NCBI RefSeq assembly: GCF_003286085.1 | Contig: NW_020825338.1 | Coordinates: forward strand, 930,001 to 994,000 | From: Drosophila persimilis | Lineage: Eukaryota > Arthropoda > Insecta > Diptera > Drosophilidae | Length of the DNA: 64,000 bases | Reading direction: 5' to 3' | Part shown: piece after piece, positions 10,203 through 19,265 of the stretch | How positions within the stretch are numbered: position 1 is the first letter of the stretch | Layout of the letters: each line of letters starts with the position of its first letter | The notes under the pieces: generated by a model | Seen by the model: only the letters and a program-made list of their open reading frames with translations | What the model was told of the DNA's origin: nothing | The model's database searches: none | Translations under genes and position numbers: made by a program

Positions 10203-11318
10203 TTTATACCCGATACTCAAAATGAGTATTGGGGTATATTAGATTTGTGGTAAAAGTGGATGTGTGTAACGTCCAGAAGGAATCGTTTCAGACCCCATAA
10301 AGTATATATATTCTTGATCAGCATCAATAGCCGAGTCGATTGAGCCATGTCCGTCTGTCCGTCCGTCCGTCTGTCCGTCCGTCCGTCTGTCCGTCCCCTT
10401 CAGCGCCTAATGCTCAAAGACTATAAGAGCTAGAGCAACGATGTTTTGGATCCAGACTTCTGTTATATGTCACTGCTACAAAAATATTTCAAAACTTTGC
10501 CCCGCCCACTTCCGCCCCCACAAAGGGCGAAAATCTGTGGCATCCACAATTTTAAAGATACGAGAAAACCAAAAACGCAGAATCGTAAAGAATGACCATA
10601 TCTTTTAGACTGCGGAATCTGAATTGGATCGTATTATTATTATAGTCAGCATCAAGAAAACAATTTCATTTTTTCTCGCCCTGTCTCTCTCTAACACACA
10701 GGTAGCATAGGCGGCTTTGCTTAGAGTAAAACATTAGCGCCTAGATCTCAGAGACTATAAAAGCTAGAGCAACCAAATTTGGTATCCACACTCCTAATAT
10801 ATCGGACCGAGACGAGTTTGTTTCAAAATTTCGCCACACCCCCTTCCGCCCCGCAAAGAATGCAAATCTGGGGATATTCACAAATCTCAGAGACTATTAA
10901 AGCTAGAGTAACCAAATTTGGTATCCGCACTTCTGTTAGATCTCACTATAAAACGTGTATCTCAAAATTTCGCCCCACCCCCTTCCGCCCACACAAAGGA
11001 CGAAAATCTGTTGCATCCACAATATTGCAGATTCGAGAAAACTAAAAACGGGGAATCATAGATAACGACCATATCTATCAGATTGCTGAATCTGGATCAG
11101 ATCAGATCATTTTTATAGCGAAAGGAAACAAATCAATTTGCACTGGCTACGCAGCGCCCGACGTCACGCTCAGACTGATTTTCTGTCTGTCTCGCACGCA
11201 CTCTTTGTCGTGTCGTTTAATATTAGCGGCGTCTGCCGGAGGAGAGCCATACTGACTTAGTATCGGGTATAACTGTAGAGTTGCGGTGTCCGCAGCAACT
11301 CACAACGTTCCCCCTCGT
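10203..11318 (-). mobile_element. DINE-1/INE-1-like element, copy 3 (minus), inserted in LOA endonuclease
   Basis: Inverted relative to copies 1 and 2: begins TATACCCGATACTC on the plus strand and ends CGTTCCCCCTCG. It carries the GTCCGTCCGTCTGTCC minisatellite at about 10348-10396. It interrupts the LOA ORF2 reading at the FIIxRQEV position, with ATAATT on one side and TTGAC on the other. Forms the outer part of the left arm of the large inverted repeat; its partner is copy 4 (16161-17286). Confidence 0.87.
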
Positions 11319-11329
11319 TAATTATAAAA

Positions 11330-11884
11330 ATGGGGTCGTTGCCCCGATAAAAATAAATAGATTAGAGTTAAGGATAAAGCTGAAAAGTGACTCACCCCTT
11401 ACATTTGTGTTCGAGCTCCCCCATTAAGTGTAGTGAGCGTTAGCATCGCAACCTATCAGTAGGTCTATGTCCGACCTCTCGCTGTCGCTGGCTAGTTTGC
11501 GGACAAGGTCCTTTGGAGGATCGTTTTCCTCATGGGCCATGTAGGACGAAATCAGCCTAAGATGTGTCCCTTTCAGCTCTAGGCTTGCCGCCGTGTTGTC
11601 GCTATCGCTATAACTATGGAGAAGAAAGATATTAAAGTGCTTTCTGGTGAGAATGCAGGTGCGGGTTTTACCTTCATGTTGAGCTACAATTTCTTGTACT
11701 CCTTCGACCCTAGTCCACAAACCTTGTCTCTCACTACCCAAGGTTCCTGGATTAGGGCTACGTCTGCTCCGCTCTCTTCGAGGCGGAGTATAAGAGCAGC
11801 GGATGCTGCTTTAGAGTGGTGAAGATTGATCTGAAGGAGCCTCAAGGACATCCTTAGTGTCCTCCACCACTGTAATATCGGCAT
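11330..11884 (-). pseudogene. ORF2 endonuclease N-terminal part of LOA element A
   Basis: Starts near 11860 with LQINLHHSKAAS, then GADVALIQEPWV (catalytic Asn and Glu region of the AP-type endonuclease). A one-base frameshift follows near 11700, then continues with TRTCILTRKHFNIFLL and LIGCDANAHY, the latter being the mid-domain aspartate block. A stop codon follows at 11424. Identical to the plus-strand copy in the right arm. Confidence 0.78.
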
Positions 11885-13172
11885 CTGGATCGTCCTCGAC
11901 TTCCTCGTGGCAACACATCGCCTCGAAGTCGCATCTCAGCGTGCCATCGGTGGAGTAGCCCTCTGGGTCTGTCTCCGTATGATCGTCGGATGCTTCGATT
12001 TCCGAGGCAGCGTCCTGCTCGACTGGCTTGTCGACAGGACGCGCCCCGGCCGCTGCATCCGACTTGTAGACCTTTACGGTCACCGAGCTGAACCCGAAAT
12101 TGAGCTCGCCTTTGGGGATGGGTTTGGGAACTGATGTTTGGGGATTCGGGGGTCCGCGCTGCCTCTGTCCAGGACGCCAATCAGCGTCCTTTCCCTGGCA
12201 ATCTGCGCGAACGATGTGTTAGGCAGTACTCTGGAGCGCTTCGGTGTTGGCCCAGGAGTCTCTTGCGAGCGCTGGCATTTTGCTTCCTTGCCAAAGTTCG
12301 GCAGCACCGTCGAGGCCCACTCAACCTTCTTTATCCATTTGTCCGTTCGGCTGGACCGCTCTGCCGACGGAGTATATTGCCAGCACTCCTTCTATCGGCA
12401 TATGTAAAAGGTTTGGCTTGGACACTAGTAGATGGTGACTCATCACCCGCCACTTTACCACCAGGCAGAGCAGCCGCAGGATTGCATAGCCACTCTGCCA
12501 AGGTATCGGTATTGGGAGCCAATTCACCACCTACCCCGAAACCGGGATGGGACCCCTTTGGGCTCTCCCTAGCGTCGACCGCCGCGCAGGTTTTCACTGC
12601 TAGTTTGCGGGTTGGGCCGCTGCCTTCCCCTGCTTGGGATTGCTCCGTGTTGGCATTTGGGGAGTGCCAGACTCATTTTTTTTTATTTTTATATCTTCCA
12701 TTCTTTTCCCACGAGCTGCAGAGAAGGGGTACGGTCCGTCCGGGCAGAGATCCACGTTGCCCGGATAAGGCATACTTAGAACAGGGGGCTGCCAAGTCCC
12801 TGAGCTCTCCGTTAACGACTGGGCTAGTTTTATATACCGGTCCCCCAGCCAGGCTGACTCTCGGCATGGGTCGAATAACACTCTTAGTCCGGCCCGGTGT
12901 GAGCTGAATGTGGGGGTTGGGATGAGGGTAGGAAGTGTGTAGAGATAGAGGAGTGTGTGAGCTACTTATACGTGGCGGCACCACAAGCGCATCGTCAGTG
13001 TTGCTACTTCGCGAACACCCGCTGGCTGTCGGGGGCTGCATATTTTCGGTACTCTCCCTATATGACCTGTATATAGGTAGGTCGTTCGCTATCCGCCACC
13101 TGCGACCCGTCCGGTGGCCTCAGCTAGGCCCCCTTTGAGCCACCTCACGAGCTCATCGGACCTAACCTAACC
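11885..13172 (-). pseudogene. 5' UTR and ORF1 remnant of LOA element A
   Basis: Minus-strand reading gives an ORF1-type segment with NTSFAQIARERTLIGV (about 12240-12190), matching the NRSFAEVARARP motif in the LOA copy at 58476-58970, then an acidic stretch before ORF2 (12080-11820). The upstream part (12310-13172) is 5' UTR or degraded ORF1. Several stops and shifts; no long coherent frame. Confidence 0.6.
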
Positions 13173-13174
13173 TT

Positions 13175-13388
13175 GTGGAACTGTATGTGGACTTTGTGAT
13201 CAACAAGGTGGTGAGGTGCACTACAAAGCCTTCCACAAGGGTTTCATGAAGGTCTGCTCCGGTCGCGTCATCAACGTATTCCAGCTGGAGGAGCTGATGG
13301 CCGTGGTGGTGCGAAATGAGGACTATGACTGGCAGGCACTCGAAGACTATTGCGAGTACAAAGAAGACTACTCTTCAGGCATGAGACA
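13175..13388 (+). pseudogene. HECT E3 ubiquitin ligase (HERC4-like) fragment, exon a
   Basis: Encodes part of a HECT N-lobe/C-lobe junction: ELYVDFVINK, then after a frame change near 13205, YKAFHKGFMKVCSGRVI and NEDYDWQALEDYCEYKEDY. This resembles the GFHKVCGG and NYDW blocks of HERC4-type ligases. The change of frame (an indel of about 8 bases against 6 or 9) breaks the gene. The fragment starts exactly at the 5' end of LOA element A, so upstream exons are missing. Family assignment is from recognised HECT motifs. Confidence 0.75.
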
Positions 13389-13459
13389 GTGAGTGGAATC
13401 AGAAATCCCCAAAGGATATATAAATTATATATGTAAATACTTTTTCTTATTCTTTTTAG
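13389..13459 (+). other. Retained intron 1 of the HERC4-like fragment
   Basis: Begins GTGAGTGG and ends TTCTTTTTAG, 71 bases, typical of a short fly intron. Its presence shows that the copy arose at DNA level, not by retroposition. Joining the two exons leaves the frame one base short; the donor reads ACA-GTGAGT where CAG-GTGAGT would restore phase, so one G was probably lost. Confidence 0.7.
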
Positions 13460-13573
13460 ATCAAATGGTTCTGGGAGGTGATCCATGATCTATCCGAAGC
13501 GGAAAAGAGAAACTTCCTGCTGTATTTAACAGGCAGCGGTCGTATACCTATTCAGGGTATAAAGGACCTCGGG
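13460..13573 (+). pseudogene. HERC4-like HECT fragment, exon b
   Basis: Encodes IKWFWEVIHDLSEAEKRN and FLLYLTGSGRIPIQGI, the strongly conserved core of HECT domains (FWEVxxExxxxEKxxFLxFxTGSxRIP). Open throughout its 38 codons. The following GTGAGT provides a standard splice donor in phase. Confidence 0.8.
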
Positions 13574-13633
13574 GTGAGTAAAACTCATGTTCTATTATGA
13601 GCAGCAATATATGGACAATCCACGAAATTCCAG
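13574..13633 (+). other. Retained intron 2 of the HERC4-like fragment
   Basis: Begins GTGAGTAAAAC and ends AATTCCAG, 60 bases. The polypyrimidine tract is weak. It keeps the reading phase between exons b and c. Confidence 0.55.
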
Positions 13634-13786
13634 TTCACTATACAACCAACTACCGATGAACGTTTCCTGCCAGTGGCCCATACATGCTTCCATCTGCTGG
13701 ATCTGCCACGCTACAAGACCAAGGAGCGCCTCAAATTCGAACTGCTGCATGCCATACAGCAAACGCAGGGATTTAGTCTGGTCTGA
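13634..13786 (+). pseudogene. HERC4-like HECT fragment, last exon
   Basis: Encodes FTIQPTTDERFLPVAHTCFH, followed by a conserved LLDLPRY block and the C-terminal tail ending GFSLV and a TGA stop. The HTCF motif contains the catalytic cysteine that accepts ubiquitin in HECT ligases, and it is intact. The tail ends where family members end, so this is the natural 3' end of the gene. Because the upstream two thirds are absent and exon a is frame-broken, no working ligase is expected. Closest family judged to be HERC4; another HECT ligase is possible. Confidence 0.8.
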
Positions 13787-14935
13787 TCCTCCGATCGATC
13801 GGAATTGGTGAGGGCGGGAATGGAAGGGTAAAATGGATTTAAGCTACACGTACAGGAAAACACACACACAACCCACACAGAGACACACATTTATCACCGA
13901 TCAAATCAACTAAAATAATGTGTTTATGGCTTTAAATTGTTAGCTAGTTATCAATCAAAATACCACACTGTTATAGAACGAATGAGAGAAGAAAAACAAA
14001 TAAATCGGTGAGATAAAAGGTCTGAATAGCGATAACGATAAAGGCAGTAATCGAACAGCTTTTTTTGGCAAAATGTGAATGTGGCGGCAAATCATTTTTC
14101 GAGTCCCGCAGAGTCAGTTGTTAAGAACATTTTTGGACACTCATTTGTATGCTGAGGAGGCCGTGCGGTGCCTAAAATTATAAACGAATACGAATATCTA
14201 CACACTTTGTAAGCAGTGCAAGTGTTGATGTGCGATCGCTTTTTGTGGCTGTGTCGCCGTTGACGGTGCTGCCGCTGCTGACATTGCCGGGTCAAGCTAA
14301 CGGTACCCGCGTCGAAAAAGAAATTCAAACAGGTACAAAAACAAAACAACAAACAGAAAGAAAAAACAAAGGTAACGACTTGGGGGACAGTCGGTGAAAT
14401 CATTGAAATTATCAAATGTGTCGTCTGCTATCGTTTGGCCAACTTCTTAATCCACTGCCATGGCCACTGCCATTGCCACTGCTTCCCTTCCGTCCACTCC
14501 ACCGATGGCTGCCAACTTGACGATGCCTCAAAATGGGGGCCATAAAATCAATTACACTGACAATTTTTGCATATCCTGATGGCTAACAAATATGTGGTAG
14601 TGTGGCACCGCCCCCTAACAAGATACGAGGAACCACAGCGGGAACGTGAAATAAAATAAGATACAAAACTGCACTGCAAAATGCACTCTCTCTTTCACTT
14701 TTTCGCAGACCCACACGCACATTCGCTTCCTGGAGGGAAGCTTCCTTTTCGCACTCACCTGCACTCACTCCAGGGTACATTGAATGGTGAGGTAGTGCTC
14801 TCTCTCCAGTTCATTGAGCTGTCACATGGATTACAGTTTAGCAGTGGAAGGATCTTCTTTCCAACTCACCTTACTCAACGTACATAGAATGACAGCCTTC
14901 CCTTCCGTCTTTCTAAGCTCTGACGCTCTCACGTA
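13787..14935 (+). other. 3' UTR and downstream flank of the HERC4-like fragment
   Basis: No coding potential seen. It has CA-rich runs at about 13858-13890, an AATAAA at about 13998, and CTGCCATTGCCACTGC-type low-complexity at about 14455-14485. It ends abruptly at a DINE-1 3' fragment. Probably the original downstream sequence of the host gene, carried along with its last exons. Confidence 0.5.
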
Positions 14936-15036
14936 CTTTTTGGGGTCGGAAACGATTCCTACTGGACGTTACACACATCCACTTTTACCACAAATCTAAT
15001 ATACCCCAATACTTATTTTGAGTATCGGGTATAAAA
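14936..15036 (+). mobile_element. DINE-1-like 3' end fragment
   Basis: Only the last 100 bases of the element, from TGGGGTCGGAAACGATTCC to AGTATCGGGTATAAAAA. It is followed immediately by the same 5S rRNA cassette that follows DINE-1 copy 4. Confidence 0.85.
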
Positions 15037-15090
15037 ATGAAAAACGAAACGAAAATACGGCAAAAGGCAAAAGGAAAAAAGTTGGTGACG

Positions 15091-15210
15091 AAGCCAACAA
15101 CACGCGGTGTTCCCAAGCGGTCCCTCATCTAAGTACTAACCGCTCCCGACGCTGCTTAATTTCGGTGATCGGACGAGAACCGATGTATTCAGCGTAGTAT
15201 GGTCGTTGGC
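15091..15210 (-). rRNA. 5S rRNA gene copy 1 (probably a diverged copy)
   Basis: A 120-base match on the minus strand to the insect 5S rRNA: starts GCCAACGACCATAC, includes CGGTTCTCGTCCGATCACCG and the internal control region, and ends GTGTTGTTGGC. It differs from the second copy at a few positions, including two in the inner promoter segment (GAGCGG against GCGCGG; GATGAGGG against GATGGGGG). A run of six T follows the 3' end, a suitable Pol III terminator. Within the ribosome it would form part of the large-subunit central protuberance, but a lone dispersed copy may be silent. Confidence 0.85.
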
Positions 15211-15384
15211 GAAAGCCTGGGAGCTGAACGTTGGTTTTCCTTTGCGTTCTGCCTTCGACTGGAGCATTCAGTCTGACCAAAACTAACAATATGATGTGTT
15301 TTTAGTTCAAACGACTAGACTAGGATCTGCTGGCAGGGATTGGATGTGATATGGGGTGCTTGTATTTATGCAATTATTTAGAAA
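15211..15384 (-). other. 5' flank of 5S copy 1
   Basis: About 175 bases shared with the flank of 5S copy 2 (17455-17628), ending at TTTAGAAA. With the 5S itself this is about the size of one fly 5S repeat unit, suggesting the cassette came from a 5S array. Confidence 0.6.
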
Positions 15385-15594
15385 GTGAAAACCAAATGCC
15401 GTTCCCCTTCGAACAGTAGTAATATAAATTTTAATAGTATCCATGTCCCTTAGCCAAAATATAATTCAAGGAAAATAAAAACGAAGCATCCGACGATCAT
15501 ACGGAGACAGACCCAGAGGGCTACTCCACCGATGGCACGCTGAGATGCGACTTCGAGGCGATGTGTTGCCACGAGGAAGTCGAGGACGATCCAG

Positions 15595-16150
15595 ATGCCG
15601 ATATTACAGTGGTGGAGGACACTAAGGATGTCCTTGAGGCTCCTTCAGATCAATCTTCACCACTCTAAAGCAGCATCCGCTGCTCTTATACTCCGCCTCG
15701 AAGAGAGCGGAGCAGACGTAGCCCTAATCCAGGAACCTTGGGTAGTGAGAGACAAGGTTTGTGGACTAGGGTCGAAGGAGTACAAGAAATTGTAGCTCAA
15801 CATGAAGGTAAAACCCGCACCTGCATTCTCACCAGAAAGCACTTTAATATCTTTCTTCTCCATAGTTATAGCGATAGCGACAACACGGCGGCAAGCCTAG
15901 AGCTGAAAGGGACACATCTTAGGCTGATTTCGTCCTACATGGCCCATGAGGAAAACGATCCTCCAAAGGACCTTGTCCGCAAACTAGCCAGCGACAGCGA
16001 GAGGTCGGACATAGACCTACTGATAGGTTGCGATGCTAACGCTCACTACACTTAATGGGGGAGCTCGAACACAAATGTAAGGGGTGAGTCACTTTTCAGC
16101 TTTATCCTTAACTCTAATCTATTTATTTTTATCGGGGCAACGACCCCATT
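15595..16150 (+). pseudogene. LOA ORF2 endonuclease N-terminal part (right arm copy)
   Basis: Encodes the same start as the left arm: LQINLHHSKAAS, GADVALIQEPWV, then after the same one-base shift near 15780, TRTCILTRKHFNIF and LIGCDANAHY, ending at a TAA at 16053-16055. Interrupted by DINE-1 copy 4. No RT follows. Non-functional. Confidence 0.78.
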
Positions 16151-16160
16151 TTTATAATTA

Positions 16161-17286
16161 ACGAGGGGGAACGTTGTGAGTTGCTGCGGACACCGCAACT
16201 CTACAGTTATACCCGATACTAAGTCAGTATGGCTCTCCTCCGGCAGACGCCGCTAATATTAAACGACACGACAAAGAGTGCGTGCGAGAGAGACAGAAAA
16301 TCAGTCTGAGCGTGATGTCACGCGCTGCGTAGCCACTGCAAATTGATTTGTTCCTTTTGGCTACAAAAATTATCTGATCTGATCCAGATTCAGCAATCTG
16401 ATAGATATGGTCGTTATCTATGATTCCCCGTTTTTAGTTTTCTCGAATCTGCAATATTGTGGATGCAACAGATTTTCGTCCTTTGTGTGGGCGGAAGGGG
16501 GTGGGGCGAAATTTTGAGATACACGTTTTATAGTGAGATCTAAGAGAAGTGCGGATTCTAAATTTGGTTACTCTAGCGTTAATAGTCTTTGAGATTTGTG
16601 AATATCCCCAGATTTGCATCCTTTGCGGGGGCGGAAGGGGGTGTGGCGAAATTTTGAAACAAACTCGTCTCGGTCTGATATATTAGGAGTGTGGATACCA
16701 AATTTGGTTGCTCTAGCTTTTATAGTCTCTGAGATCTAGGCGCTAATGTTTTACTCTAAGCAAAGCCGCCTATGCTACCTGTGTGTTAGAGAGAGACAGG
16801 GCGAGAAAAAATTAAATTGTTTTCGTGATGCTGGCTATAATAATAATACGATCCAATTCAGATTCTGCAGTCTAAAAGATATGGTCATTCTCTACGATTC
16901 TGCGTTTTTGGTTTTCTCGTATCTTTAAAATTGTGGATGCCACAGATTTTCGCCCTTTGTGGGGGCGGAAGTGGGCGGGGCAAAGTTTTGAAATATTTTT
17001 GTAGCAGTGACATATCACAGAAGTCTGGATCCAAAACATCGTTGCTCTAGCTCTTATAGTCTTTGAGCATTAGGCGCTGAAGGGGACGGACAGACGGACA
17101 GACGGACGGACGGACAGACGGACAGACGGACAGACAGACATGGCTCAATCGACTCGGCTATTGATGCTGATCAAGAATATATATACTTTATGGGGTCGGA
17201 AACGATTCCTTCTGGACGTTACACACATCCACTTTTACCACAAATCTAATATACCCCAATACTCATTTTGAGTATCGGGTATAAAA
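16161..17286 (+). mobile_element. DINE-1/INE-1-like element, copy 4
   Basis: Complete copy from ACGAGGGGGAACG to AGTATCGGGTATAAAAA, with 5' hairpin, sub-terminal inverted repeats and minisatellite (about 17085-17140). Inserted at the same LOA position as copy 3, consistent with being its inverted duplicate. Confidence 0.87.
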
Positions 17287-17334
17287 ATGAAAAATGAAAC
17301 GAAAATACGTCAAAAGGCAAAAAAGTTAGTGACG

Positions 17335-17454
17335 AAGCCAACAACACGCGGTGTTCCCAAGCGGTCCCCCATCTAAGTACTAACCGCGCCCGACGCTGCT
17401 TAATTTCGGTGATCGGACGAGAACCGATGTATTCAGCGTAGTATGGTCGTTGGC
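17335..17454 (-). rRNA. 5S rRNA gene copy 2
   Basis: A 120-base minus-strand 5S rRNA with intact-looking internal control region: GCGGTTAGTACTTAGATGGG is present without the changes seen in copy 1. T6 follows the 3' end. Upstream flank matches that of copy 1 for about 175 bases. Of the two copies this is the more likely to be transcribable; whether it is expressed cannot be told from sequence. Confidence 0.88.
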
Positions 17455-17628
17455 GAAAGCCTGGGAGCTGAACGTTGGTTTTCCTTTGCGATCTGCCTTC
17501 GACTGGAGCATTCAGTCTGACCAAAACTAACAATATGATGTGTTTTTAGTTCAAACGACTAGACTAGGATCTGCTGGCAGGGACTGGATGTGATATGTGG
17601 TGCCTGTATTTATGCAATTATTTAGAAA

Positions 17629-19265
17629 TAATTGGCCCTGTAGAAGGTCCGTTGTGATGACGCATGGGCATGTGCCCCTTCCCAATGCCTAAAAACCGTG
17701 GAGAACAGGCTGCTGCAAATTAAGGGCAGTCCCATCCGGAGGCTTCTGTCGAGTAACTGCAGAGCACTGTGCTCTGCTGAGTCTATACAGCTCGGCTGAG
17801 CGCTTCTTCGATCGATATGGCCATATCAATCTTGAGATTTTACAGGAAACAGTTTGCTGCCATCTCCTATTGGCATTTTGCTCGAACAATTCTTGCGTGA
17901 GGAGCCTGCACGTAGCCAGATGCATCGCTACGTGCTTCCTCTCCGATAGGAGAGGTTTCGTAGTACCCTGCCTTTCTAGCTCGTCGGCGGCGTCGTTCCC
18001 CTCGATGATAAGGAGGAGGTCTAACTGCTCTGCGATCTCGTGCAGAGACCTGCGGCAGTCATTTACGGTCGCTGAGTTCGACGATATTGAGCCTAAAGCT
18101 TAAATAGCTGCTTGGCTGTCCGAGAAAACGCACACTAAGTGCGTGCCTAGAAGTAGTTTGGAGACGATGGAAATGGCCTCCTTCATGGCTACAACCTCCG
18201 CTTGAAACACACTCCAGTGGTCCGGGAGCCTGAAGCAGTGACTGATGTTCAGCTCGCTGCAGTAGACTCCGCCTCCCACGCGGCCGTCTAACTTAACCTG
18301 GTTCGCCCATCTCACAGTCCTCCCTAGGTGGGATTGATACCTGGAAAGGCGTCGAGAGGTGATCACTAGGAATACAGTAATCTGTCCCCTCTGGTAATTT
18401 CGGGAGTCTCGTCAGGATTCCCGAGTACCCAACCGCGGACGCTTTCCACAGTCTGGCTTCTCTCATTCTGAGTGCGGAAAGTGTTGCCACCTTCTTTCCC
18501 ATGAGGTCTACAGGGAGAAGGTCCAGCACAGTATCCAGGGCTTCCCATGGAGTAGTGCGTAGCCCGCCGGTTATGCATAGCTCTGCCATGCGTTGAACTC
18601 TGCTGAGTTTATTGAGGCATGTCCTTTTGTCAAAGGCTGGCCACCATACCACCACTCCATAGAGCATGATCGGTCGTATGATGGCGGTGTAAAGCCACCG
18701 AACTATATAGGGTGTCATTCCCCATTTTATTCCGATGGCTTTCCTGCAAGTATAGAGGGCCTCTGTGGCTTTCTTTACTCTATTCTCTATGCTCAATTTC
18801 CAGTCGAGCTTTCTATCGAGGATTAGGCCAAGATACTTGGCGTTGTTGCTGAAGACTAGCGCTTCCACCACAAAACGCAGCCACCCCCCTCTATCTCCCT
18901 CAGCAGTGTGTTCACTGCCACGTTCCATAGGAGGGGCGAGAGGACTCCGCCCTGTGGTGTGCCTCTGCAGACGAATCTGGTGCATGTTGACGTCCCCAGT
19001 GATGCCTCAACCGTCCTGCATTGCAGAATCTGATCGATCAGGCTCACCGTCCGGGAGTCAACCCCCAGATCCGTCACTGCGCCCGTGATGGCGGTCGGAA
19101 GGATGTTGTTAAAAGCGCCTTCTATGTCGAAGAAGGCTAACAGGGTGTACTCCTTACAGTTGAGGGACGCTTCTATGATCGATGTGATCGTGTGTATGGC
19201 CGTTTCGGTGGATGTTCCTTTCCGATAGGCATGCTGGGAGTCTGAGATTAGACTAGGCGGAATAT
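17629..19265 (-). pseudogene. LOA-clade element B, 3' part: RT C-terminal region and RNase H
   Basis: Minus-strand ORF2 remnant. From 19265 down: RT palm start (QHAYRKGTSTETAI region and FFDIEGAFNNI), then GTPQGGVLSPLLWNV at about 18950. A deletion then removes about 200 bases including the YADD catalytic block, joining at about 18880-18870 to ALVFSNNAKYLGLILDRKLD. After a thumb and GGLRTTPWEALD segment comes RNase H with GRVGGGVYCSELN and VFSDSQAAI. Several frame changes follow (near 18370 and 18110). 3' UTR to about 17629. The other half of the same element resumes at 38492, after the nested Ulysses-like insertion. Confidence 0.8.
19262..19265. repeat. Target site duplication ATAT, left
   Basis: ATAT immediately before the LTR start; the same four bases follow the last LTR at 38492-38495. 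Removing the insertion leaves LOA sequence that aligns with the plus-strand LOA copy at about 61330-61370. Confidence 0.75.

Larger units (their letters stand above)
10203..11997 (-). repeat. Left arm of 1.8-kb inverted repeat
   Basis: Consists of DINE-1 copy 3 plus the LOA ORF1/ORF2 junction. It is the reverse complement of 15482-17286. The LOA part looks identical between arms: both encode the same 105-residue endonuclease segment with the same upstream frameshift. The DINE-1 parts show scattered differences. Inner boundary: CGAAGCATCCGACG at 11997/15482. Confidence 0.9.
9778..13172 (-). mobile_element. LOA-clade non-LTR retrotransposon (A), 5' complete, 3' truncated, split by DINE-1
   Basis: Read on the minus strand. 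The 5' end is near 13172, with GGTTAGGTTAGG next to host gene sequence. A 5' UTR and ORF1 remnant follow (13100-11880), then the N-terminal half of the ORF2 endonuclease (11884-11330), a DINE-1 insertion (11318-10203), and the C-terminal endonuclease part (10200-9778). Deleted or decayed beyond that: no RT or RNase H. Clade assignment rests on the ORF2 start motif LQINLHHSKAAS and QEPWV, shared with the copy at 59712 that also carries an RNase H domain. LOA is the best fit; a related RNase-H-bearing clade cannot be excluded. Confidence 0.75.
15482..17286 (+). repeat. Right arm of 1.8-kb inverted repeat
   Basis: Reverse complement of 10203-11997. Holds a LOA ORF1/ORF2 junction segment and DINE-1 copy 4. 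Unlike the left arm, the DINE-1 end here joins a 5S cassette rather than the rest of the LOA endonuclease. Confidence 0.9.

Noticed and set aside
12134..12907. A 257-residue plus-strand open frame
   Set aside because: It is antisense to the LOA ORF1/5' UTR and has no family features; GC-rich sequence gives chance open frames.
13155..13172. CCTAACCTAACC as telomere-like repeat
   Set aside because: Only two units, at the 5' end of LOA element A; Drosophila telomeres do not use such repeats.
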